From contig NZ_CP042596.1 in the NCBI RefSeq assembly GCF_009914315.1, forward strand, positions 3,348,001 through 3,412,000: 64,000 bases of DNA, in the 5' to 3' direction. Below are positions 1-7,575 of this stretch, piece by piece (within the stretch, counting starts at the first letter, position 1; each line of letters opens with the position of its first letter). Source of the stretch: Granulicella sp. WH15 (GTDB taxonomy: Bacteria > Acidobacteriota > Terriglobia > Terriglobales > Acidobacteriaceae). Under the pieces are notes generated by a model. It saw only the letters and a program-made list of their open reading frames with translations, was not told the DNA's origin and did no database searches. A program made the position numbers and the translations under genes.

Positions 1-577
1 CGGAAGCTCTCATCCCGTCCCGGCCAAAACCGGAGACAATGAGATCTTTGAGAAAAAACTCTGATGCATCCACAATATGGATTCCATTGCTCGAAACCGC
101 TGTCCCGGTCAGGCCTAAGCTGCTCAATGTTAGATGGACATACAGATGCTGCTTGACGCTCACAACCTGTGGACCCACAAAGATTGCATCGCCTTTGCCG
201 ACATAGTGGATAATAGAAGTCTTTGAACTATCACCGCGGATTGTTATTGGGACGGGCAATGAAAAAACAAGAGTTGCTGAGGTCACATAGAGACCTGCAG
301 GCACCAGGAGTGTTCCGCCCCCAGCAGCGCTCAATGCTTTCATCGCCTTTTGAAAGGCTAGGGCATTATCTGTCTTGCCATCGCCAACGCCTCCAAAATC
401 AAGAATGGATCGTCCAAGCGATAGTCGGGCCATGTCTTGTTGCGGTTGACCCTTCCTCTTCGATGTAGCCCCTAGAACAACGCTCGAATTCCAACAAGCC
501 AACGACAGCACTATAAAGCAGAGTACTTGGAGGAATGACTGAGTTACACGAGTTAGCGAACAAGAGAACATGTTCAT
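1..577 (-). CDS. Exported pectate-lyase-fold protein, 3' part beyond window
   Basis: Reading the minus strand from an ATG at 577 gives an open frame of 192 codons that runs off the left edge, so the C-terminus is missing. The N-terminus has a short basic start and a hydrophobic stretch (about residues 14-33), consistent with a signal peptide. At about residues 63-80 there is the motif ILDFGGVGDGKTDNALAFQ, which is the hallmark first turn of the right-handed beta-helix 'pectate lyase 3' family (Pfam PF12708). A GAGGTG sequence lies about 10 bases upstream. It lies downstream of the glycosyltransferase and polymerase genes on the same strand, so a role in trimming or modifying the exported polysaccharide is the best inference. 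The substrate cannot be told. Confidence 0.75.
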   Translation of the reverse strand, partial: MNMFSCSLTRVTQSFLQVLCFIVLSLACWNSSVVLGATSKRKGQPQQDMARLSLGRSILDFGGVGDGKTDNALAFQKAMKALSAAGGGTLLVPAGLYVTSATLVFSLPVPITIRGDSSKTSIIHYVGKGDAIFVGPQVVSVKQHLYVHLTLSSLGLTGTAVSSNGIHIVDASEFFLKDLIVSGFGRDGMRAS

Positions 578-624
578 GGTGGGGAGCACCTCACATCTTT
601 TCGCCAGTAACTGTGGATGACATG

Positions 625-1731
625 CTAAGGATCTATTGTCAAAATCTTCAGAAGCCTGGTGATGCATTCTTTGCGTTGCGCAATAGTAGACAATAGCCCT
701 ATCTCAAATCGCCGCCTGGCTTCAAGCGAAAAGGCTAACAGGCCTCCCGGGTCGGCAAGCAGCATCTGCAAACGCAACAATATTTCGGGAATGGTGGCAT
801 CCAAAGACATAAGGTTTCCGACAAATGCCCCATCCATGTAGCACCGAGGACCTCCAGAATCGCGACAGAGCGGAACACACCCGGACCCCATCGACTCCAG
901 CGGAGGCAATCCAAATCCCTCAGTATCGCTCAACAGCAGGAATATTTTTGATCTCCCATAAAGTTGTTTTATTTCTTCGTCGGTCGGACGAAGGAAGCAA
1001 GAACCAGCAAGCCCAGCCACACTAGCTCGAATCTCGGAGTCAGGAGTCACGACAGCAGAGGAGATACCGACTCTGTTTAGTTGCGCCAGAATCTCTAAAT
1101 AGAGATCCAAGCGTTTCATATGACCTCGCCGCAGTAGCATTACCACATCAATATCGCGTTCGCCACTCACTGCATGAGACAGCCATGACTTTGGAGGCCA
1201 AATGGAGGCCTGCCCTAACGGTTGGATTCCTTCTTGTAGATAGAGACTCGAGATGTAAGCGTTGGTCGTAATCACGCTTGCACGCCGGCTTGTTGCAAGA
1301 ATGAGTTTGCGTAGCAACGTCCGTTTTGGCCCGTCCGCAACGAACATCCATTCCACATCCTGATTGAAACAATACCAAGCTAGATGCGGCGCCAACCATG
1401 CCAGCGGGAACGTCGAGAAATGCGTGAGGATCAACGCATTCTTGCAACCTTCAGAAGATCGAGTCAGTGCGAGAACATAAAAAAGAAAGCGCAAGAGCAG
1501 AATCGGATACTGCACTCTCGCATTGAAGCGGTCTGCAAGATACGAAGACAGATGAACTATGGGCACATTGGACGATGTCAGTTCGTGCTGGCTCCTCCAC
1601 AGAGTTACGATCCTTATGTCCACCCCCCCTAACTGCAACTCTTCGGCCAGGCGCAATGCTTCCTTGTTTCCTCCCGACATCCGGAGGGACGGGATAGGCA
1701 TCAAGAGTGTTTTCACGGGCACTGAGTTCAT
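625..1731 (-). CDS. Glycosyltransferase family 4 (GT-B fold)
   Basis: 368 residues, the usual length for a cytoplasmic GT4 enzyme that adds a sugar to a lipid-linked exopolysaccharide precursor. The N-terminal half starts with a Rossmann-like segment and a glycine-rich loop (residues about 8-24, MPIPSLRMSGGNKEA). The C-terminal half has the E-x7-E motif: E271 and E279 in SDTEGFGLPPLESMGSG, which binds the nucleotide-sugar donor. Its ATG overlaps the stop of the upstream polymerase gene in the sequence ATGA, so the two are translationally coupled. Donor and acceptor sugars are unknown. Confidence 0.85.
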   Translation of the reverse strand: MNSVPVKTLLMPIPSLRMSGGNKEALRLAEELQLGGVDIRIVTLWRSQHELTSSNVPIVHLSSYLADRFNARVQYPILLLRFLFYVLALTRSSEGCKNALILTHFSTFPLAWLAPHLAWYCFNQDVEWMFVADGPKRTLLRKLILATSRRASVITTNAYISSLYLQEGIQPLGQASIWPPKSWLSHAVSGERDIDVVMLLRRGHMKRLDLYLEILAQLNRVGISSAVVTPDSEIRASVAGLAGSCFLRPTDEEIKQLYGRSKIFLLLSDTEGFGLPPLESMGSGCVPLCRDSGGPRCYMDGAFVGNLMSLDATIPEILLRLQMLLADPGGLLAFSLEARRRFEIGLLSTIAQRKECITRLLKILTIDP

Positions 1732-3062
1732 TTGCGCCCCATCAATCCCAGTGCAGGTCGACGAACTTCATTGTGGCTACCTAATACAAGAGAGGCCCCC
1801 AGCATGATAGGAGGATAGCAATAGGGCTCCTGTGTGAGTAGAAAGCCCAGGCTTACTGAGATAAGCAAGATGCCCAAAAGACTACCTGACCTTTGATCTT
1901 CCCTTGCCATCCTGAACTGCGATTGAAGAAATGCAAAAAATAGCAGTAGTCCGCATACTCCAGTCTCTATCAAGTATCGCGTGAAAATATTGAAGGTCGA
2001 CGCACGATGCTCAGCGGCGGAGGACATTTGGTCAACCGCTTCCTGAGAGAAGAGCAGAAAAGTAGGCATAAACCGTTCGAGGAACATAAAGTGAAACTGA
2101 CCGAAACCAACACCCAAGATGCCATAGCCCGCGAAGGCCGCGTTCAAGGACGTAGCGGTCGATCCAAATCTCATGGCAGTACTCAGATTGTCCTGAACAT
2201 TCAACGCCGCATTCTGCACCACAACGATGGCCGATATTGTTGCAACGACGAGGAGCACAATAATATTCCTGAGAGTAAGGATACGTGCTCGGCTATACCA
2301 CATGAAACCTAGAAAACCGCAAATGGTTACCGGAACAACTGTCTTCCCGCCGCCATAGAGCGACATGGCGAACAACAAAAAAGCCAAAAGTATATAGCGT
2401 CGTTTGCGCCCAGTAGGGTAAGCCAACAGTAATGGAATGCCATAGAGCGCGGCCATCGTTCCGAAATAAGAAGGCTCGCTCAGCAAACCAGCTACCCGAC
2501 TGTTGAACTCCTCCGTCCCATTGCGAAACAGTTCAAGTGGCATACGATCAGGCTGAAGCAGACCAATAACTTGAAAAACCGCAGCGGCCAAGTGCACCAA
2601 CGCAGCCCAAGGAATAACATTCATCACAAATGCAGACCAGCGTCGTCCGGCAAACAGGTCAGCATGGGCAACAATGATGAAGGGCGTCACGAGAAATAGC
2701 ATGGCTTGGGTGACAAATTGGGTGACAGGATCTTTTGTCGCCCCGAACCGAGACCATCCAAATACAAGGTTCAGCACAAAAGCCCCTGTCCCACATACAA
2801 ATATTCCACCAAAGACATAGAGCACACGCAGGCTCGAACTCGGCAGCGCGTAGATAAACTGTCTCCAGCGCGCACCGATAATAACGATGGACCCCAGGAT
2901 CATCAAAGGAATCGCCGGCTTGGCCCCCCCCTCCCGAAACAGCAAACCTGTGGGCTGAAACCAATCCATCGGTATAACAAAAACAAGAAGGAATAGATAG
3001 AATTTGGTAGCCCATGCCCATTCCGAAGGCCTTCGGCCAGATCCTGCTACCTTCAATTCCAT
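1728..3062 (-). CDS. Wzy/O-antigen-ligase-like polysaccharide polymerase
   Basis: 444 residues with about ten to twelve strongly hydrophobic segments spread over the whole length, for example FLLVFVIPMDW near residue 25, and a polar loop between about residues 300 and 350. Length, topology and position next to glycosyltransferases fit the Wzy/WaaL/EpsG-type polymerases that link polysaccharide repeat units on the periplasmic side of the inner membrane. These proteins diverge fast, so the call rests mostly on topology and context. It overlaps the downstream glycosyltransferase by 4 bases. Confidence 0.75.
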   Translation of the reverse strand: MELKVAGSGRRPSEWAWATKFYLFLLVFVIPMDWFQPTGLLFREGGAKPAIPLMILGSIVIIGARWRQFIYALPSSSLRVLYVFGGIFVCGTGAFVLNLVFGWSRFGATKDPVTQFVTQAMLFLVTPFIIVAHADLFAGRRWSAFVMNVIPWAALVHLAAAVFQVIGLLQPDRMPLELFRNGTEEFNSRVAGLLSEPSYFGTMAALYGIPLLLAYPTGRKRRYILLAFLLFAMSLYGGGKTVVPVTICGFLGFMWYSRARILTLRNIIVLLVVATISAIVVVQNAALNVQDNLSTAMRFGSTATSLNAAFAGYGILGVGFGQFHFMFLERFMPTFLLFSQEAVDQMSSAAEHRASTFNIFTRYLIETGVCGLLLFFAFLQSQFRMAREDQRSGSLLGILLISVSLGFLLTQEPYCYPPIMLGASLVLGSHNEVRRPALGLMGRK

Positions 3063-3207
3063 CGGCCCTGCCTTAACAGAAACTTCGCTACGGTTCCAAC
3101 ATTCCTCAATCTGAGTTCCAGCCCAACCCCGACGTCTCTGTCAGGCAGACCACTAGAACATGTTTTCAGGCTATCTCCCCACCTCAGCGCGATACGACAT
3201 GGCCAAC

Positions 3208-4056
3208 CTAGCTCTTGCCGGATGCGCCGGGGAGTTCGTTCGTCTCCTCATCCTTCAGATAGACGTGAGAATTTTCAACAACTCCCTTTTTGAATATCTT
3301 ACGGATACTCTGCCTAAGAGCGATGTCGGTTTGCAAAATGACGTCGCGTACCGGTTGCTCCGGTCGACCCCGAAACGACGTGACATGAAAATACTCGTGC
3401 TCTTCTAGCGGCTTCTCAGAAAAATAATAATTTGATACGCAGCAGCGAGAGCGATCCACCTTTACTTCGCTTACAGAATGCCAGGATGTCTTATGGGTTG
3501 CCATCAAAGCGAGACGATTAAAGTGACTGGTAATTTCTCGCTGCGGTTTTTTGGGGCCATCATCCCAAAGTTCGAGATTGCCTCCATTCTCTGTACTCCA
3601 ATCCGGAGTTACATAAAAAAGAAGGTTCAATACGCGGTAGAGTTTTCGATCCTTATCGTGAGAATTATCCAAGTGGGGATTTAAGAAGTTATTTTTAGCC
3701 ATCAGACTGATACCTCCAGCATACAAATGCGTATCTGGAAGCATCTCTTGGATCCCGGTGATTTCCTCTACGGCCTTGACCACTCTCGGGTCTTGGAACG
3801 CATAAATAATCTCCTCCAAAATCGGGTTGTATTTATCCATTTGCGCTGCTACATACTTGTTTTCCCGAAGACTCTTCTTGAGCATCATCGTATCTTTGTC
3901 GGGAAAAGCCGCGTTGATCTTCTTGACCTCATCTTCCGGCAGTAAGTTGTCGATGTAGCAACTCTGAACAGTGTGCTCACCAAACTCCCTGCTCAGCCGG
4001 TCGCTCTCTTCGCGCAACCGAGACTCAATAATCGCGGCATATTCTCTACGGTTCAT
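3208..4056 (-). CDS. 2-oxoglutarate/Fe(II)-dependent oxygenase
   Basis: 282 residues from the ATG at 4056, chosen because CGGAG lies five bases before it; the open frame continues upstream to 4194 but that part has no family resemblance. The double-stranded beta-helix core carries the iron triad H128-x-D130 (in NPHLDNSHD) and H193 (in TSWHSVSEV), followed by a basic pair R202/R204 that would hold the 2-oxoglutarate carboxylate. This is the prolyl-4-hydroxylase-like branch of the superfamily (2OG-FeII_Oxy_3). Such enzymes hydroxylate a protein, lipid or small molecule. Being in a polysaccharide cluster suggests modification of a precursor or of a cluster protein, but the substrate is not visible. 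Confidence 0.8.
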   Translation of the reverse strand: MNRREYAAIIESRLREESDRLSREFGEHTVQSCYIDNLLPEDEVKKINAAFPDKDTMMLKKSLRENKYVAAQMDKYNPILEEIIYAFQDPRVVKAVEEITGIQEMLPDTHLYAGGISLMAKNNFLNPHLDNSHDKDRKLYRVLNLLFYVTPDWSTENGGNLELWDDGPKKPQREITSHFNRLALMATHKTSWHSVSEVKVDRSRCCVSNYYFSEKPLEEHEYFHVTSFRGRPEQPVRDVILQTDIALRQSIRKIFKKGVVENSHVYLKDEETNELPGASGKS

Positions 4057-5293
4057 AAATACTCCGATCATTATGGCAAGACTGCAATCACCCGCTATAC
4101 AGCACATTCTATCCCACATAGAGATTAGAGCGGTGATATCGACACAAGCAGTACTAGCAATTTCGAAACGAGGAATCCGTAAGAGCAAGATCATTCCAGG
4201 GATAAATCATCATTGGGCGAAGTATCCGCAAGACTCCGAACAGCGCTACACTCAATACGATTATGAATAGGGCCGGGCATCGTGCCTGAGCAATAAGCTT
4301 TCGAAGGAATTAAAGACCAGTCCGGAAAACGCCACTATCTGATATTTGCAGCAAAACCCTTCTTCCGCAGAGATTGTCTCGATACCACATGCGAGCATTG
4401 GATTTGCGATCCCTTGACATTTTTAATTCCTCCATCTTCAATTCTCAAAGGGGCCTTCCAAGTATCCTGCTAATAGAGGCAGGCCGCCTACCGCTCGAAA
4501 TCACCTAGGATGCCCACATTCCCCCATCAACGCCGGAGCCCCTTTCTCCACTCCGCAGTTTCACGTTTTGATTAGGCTGTTGACGACTGCTCAATTCGGC
4601 GCAGTCGGGTCTCGGCCACATTGCGCTCCTGCGCCAGCCTCCTGGCCGGTAGGGCTAGACGAATATGGTCCAACTACATCCATCTTCTACAGCTAATGAA
4701 CTCGTTCACACGATAGATTCACGAAGCCGCCTGCGCCATCACCGGAAATTATCCAGATAATGCTGAAGGTCGTCGGCCAGAAAGCCACCGAGGCATACTG
4801 CTTCATGATAAACGCAATTCGCCTGAGTCACGACAGACATGAAGAAACACGTCCCCTCACTGGAAAACCGGATCAAAAAAAAACCTGCAGCCAAATCTAA
4901 ACATCCTCTACTGGAAAGCTCCTCATAACTGGAAATCCTTCCCCCGAGAAGAGAGAGAAGGAGCGCCGATATCCGTCTAGGGCTACAGTCGCGCGAGTGA
5001 TGAAAAGCAGAGCCGCGACGCTTCGATAAAAGACACCTGCGAACCCTTCACCTTTCAGGCACATCAATATACGCTATAAATGCGTCTCACATAAAGGAGT
5101 AAGCCAATCGAGTGCTCGCCAACCTGGCTCCCACCGAAGCCTAAAAAGCACAGAAATGGTCTTCAATATTACTTGAATTGCGAGCCTGCCCTTGCGAAAG
5201 GAAGCGATAAGATTTGGGCCGTTGGACTGAGTAAATCGCTCCGTTTTCAAGAGCAAGTTCCGTTCCCCTCCCCCAACGGGCACGACAGAGAGA
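4057..5293. other. Long spacer without a convincing gene
   Basis: About 1.2 kb between the oxygenase and the GT2 gene, AT-richer than the rest by eye. No frame has good codon use. Two short minus-strand frames stand out weakly: 33 open codons ending in ...RLRRIEQSSTA at 4572-4673 (no start of their own; it looks like the tail of a lost gene) and an ATG-initiated 33-codon frame at 4739-4840. Neither can be assigned. The stretch most resembles decayed DNA inside a polysaccharide island. Confidence 0.5.
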
Positions 5294-6313
5294 CTAACGA
5301 TCAGCTGGCAGATTGAGAGCCAAGGGTACACCATTCCCCTGATCCTCGGAATGCCAGAAGTTAGGCTGTCCGGAAACCCTCTTTTTGACCCAAAGCGGAA
5401 GGTGTCTCTCATGAGACCCAAGTTTGTAGGCACACCATTTGCTGGCACTCCGGACTACGGCAAGCGGAATAAGAGAGGCCTTATTCTTCGCGAGAAACCG
5501 CATCTCCGAAGCCACAAACTTGAGTCCCTCGCCACCGGCTCCGCCAAATTGTTCGATCAGCCAGCTCTCCCGTCCATGATGTACCCCGATATCGAAGTAA
5601 CGCGAAAACTCCTTGCGTACCGTCAGTGGATGGGAGTGAATCACGGTGGCTTCGGCCTGGTAGGCCAGCTTCCACCCGGCGATCAACATCCGAGCCGCCA
5701 CTGTAACCTCTTCGGAAACGATGGTATTGGTGGGAAATCCGCCGACCTCCTCAAGAGCCGAGCGACGATAAGCTGCGAAGCTATTGGAAAAGAAGGCCGC
5801 CCTGAAGCCGAGTTGCTCACGGGAGGCAAAGTTGCGAACATCCGAAGCCGGAGGATAATTGAACAGACGAGCGTGTGCCTCGATCTCATCTGCCTCTGGA
5901 CGAGGTAACTGCCGACCATAAGCCGCACCCACCTCCGCATCATCGAAGGCCCGGAGCAGCGTCTGAATTGAATTCTTACCGGGAATTGCATCCTGCGTGA
6001 GATATACCAGGGTCTCTGCCCAAGGCAGTTGCGCCAGGGCCAACTGGCGCGTCGCACCGTGCTGAAACTGCTCAAGAGGAATAACCTTCAGCAAGTAGCC
6101 TGCACGCTTGGCCAGAGCCGCTGTATTGTCCGAAGAAGAGGAGTCAAGGATAAGAATTTGTTCTTTGGCAATCCCCTGGCGGTCCAACGCTGCTTGCAGT
6201 TGCTTCCAATGTGGACTCGCATTATAGGTAGGAATGATAATCCCGGTCTGCTGAAGGCGGGTACGAAGCCGGAGAGTTGAAGGGGGGGGGGCCGGAATTG
6301 CGACAGAACTCAT
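5294..6313 (-). CDS. Glycosyltransferase family 2, rhamnosyltransferase-like
   Basis: 339 residues. The GT-A nucleotide-binding start is GIIIPTYNASPHW at about residues 24-36, followed by ILDSSSSDNTAALAKRAG, typical of GT2 enzymes. A conserved acidic segment, VSEEVTVAARML, near residue 195 matches the ED base region. It would transfer a sugar from a nucleotide donor to the growing exopolysaccharide on the cytoplasmic face. The donor is unknown; similarity to rhamnosyltransferases is a family-level impression. Codons 8-11 run through an uninterrupted tract of ten C residues (6282-6291 on the plus strand as G), encoding APPP, which could slip and switch the gene off. Confidence 0.85.
   Translation of the reverse strand: MSSVAIPAPPPSTLRLRTRLQQTGIIIPTYNASPHWKQLQAALDRQGIAKEQILILDSSSSDNTAALAKRAGYLLKVIPLEQFQHGATRQLALAQLPWAETLVYLTQDAIPGKNSIQTLLRAFDDAEVGAAYGRQLPRPEADEIEAHARLFNYPPASDVRNFASREQLGFRAAFFSNSFAAYRRSALEEVGGFPTNTIVSEEVTVAARMLIAGWKLAYQAEATVIHSHPLTVRKEFSRYFDIGVHHGRESWLIEQFGGAGGEGLKFVASEMRFLAKNKASLIPLAVVRSASKWCAYKLGSHERHLPLWVKKRVSGQPNFWHSEDQGNGVPLALNLPADR
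6282..6291. repeat. Homopolymer tract G10/C10 inside the GT2 gene start
   Basis: Ten consecutive G on the plus strand, read as C10 in codons 8-11 of the GT2 gene. A change of one base would shift the frame within 12 codons of the start. No other homopolymer this long was noticed in the window's coding DNA. Confidence 0.95.
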
Positions 6314-7575
6314 ATTTGAAGACTCCTACCTCAGTTTGAATCCAGCAATGAAAGGGCAGGCCTCGTGATGATTCGCAATCGTCCTAAACGAGTGCAAAAA
6401 AATAACAGTGCTACAGTGATGAGCAATTCTATCAGGCCCGTTCTGACTTCGGTAGCCTACCACGCGGGCCTATCAAACACTACTCGCCAAGTTAGATCCA
6501 TGAGCATAAACAGTACTGAGCCCTCCTGCAAACCTGAATCCAGGAAAAAGAGTTGCACGATTTCCCTACGAGGTACATGAACCATAAGATGTACTTTTTA
6601 AGCGAAAATGATGGATACTCCATATCCCCTTCTGCACCGCAGCCGATAAATATCGTAGCCGGCAAGAACTTTATGCAAGGGAAATAATCACATACGCAAA
6701 AGCTCAAAGTCTGTAGCAAGCTCTTGAGACATTCAGAATGCTACCGGAACTATTGCAGCACCCCTGATGCCCCATATATCCCTCCTGCTTTTTCTTATTC
6801 CCAAAGCCGGAACAAGCCGACTTATTCGACCCATTTTGGAGAGTGGCCGGATCGCGTGAGATCCTCGATGTTGGCAGCCTATACCAGAAATCACGATCCA
6901 TCATAAGCCGCAGTGAAGGGTACCAGACAGAACATCATGCCCGAAAGGATTGACTATCTGACTACCAGGGGACGAACTCCCTGTCTGTGAAAATGGAGCC
7001 AGAAGATGCCCCAAAATGCTGCTATTCGCAGCAAAACTCGAATGTCCGGAGGCAGCACATCTGGCCCCGGTTAAATCTCAATCCGGGCTTTCATTCGCAA
7101 TGACATTCCGCGGCAGCTTCGGGCAAGATTATTTCGCGCCTTGAAATCCCCAAATTCTACTAGCAGCGACGGGAACAGCGTGCCCGAGCAACCAGCCGGG
7201 GCAACGGAAGGATTGCTATCCATGGATGGACTGAGATACCCTTTGGAGATCTTCACGCAGAGATGCCATCTCGAGATAGAGAGCAGGACATAGCCTGCAA
7301 GATCTCGATGCATCCCACTCCGGTCCGGATCCCCTGCTTCCCTAATTCTGCCGTGCCCACAACGTATAAAAAAGCACATGATTTCCGCTATGCTTGGAGT
7401 GCTCCAGTCTATCAAAGGGTTGCAATATCGACATGCTCCCAAGATCAGGCCTCTGCCCCCAATCGTTTGCTGCCGTATGGTCTTGGAATTTCCCTTAGCG
7501 GCTAGGGGGCACTGGATCAATCCGCAATGCAGGCTTCATCGAATTGAAGTTGCTTATTTTGGGAAGTGAAAGAGA
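6314..7575. other. Divergent spacer between GT2 and the SLBB export gene
   Basis: About 1.26 kb that must hold the promoters for the leftward glycosyltransferase and the rightward export gene. Open frames here are short, with unlikely amino-acid make-up and no homology that I recognise. No terminator, tRNA or clear operator was found. Composition is AT-richer than downstream DNA by eye. Confidence 0.5.

Noticed and set aside
4739..4840. 33-codon ATG frame (ending in ...LADDLQHYLDNFR) in the first spacer
   Set aside because: Too short to judge, no clear ribosome site, no neighbour that supports it; mentioned only as part of the spacer.
7071..7520. 149-codon minus-strand frame in the spacer before the SLBB gene
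   Set aside because: Unusual composition, rich in Cys and rare residues for the region, no motif; likely chance.
4057..7575. Search for an insertion sequence in the empty spacers
   Set aside because: No transposase frame, terminal inverted repeats or target duplications were found by eye.
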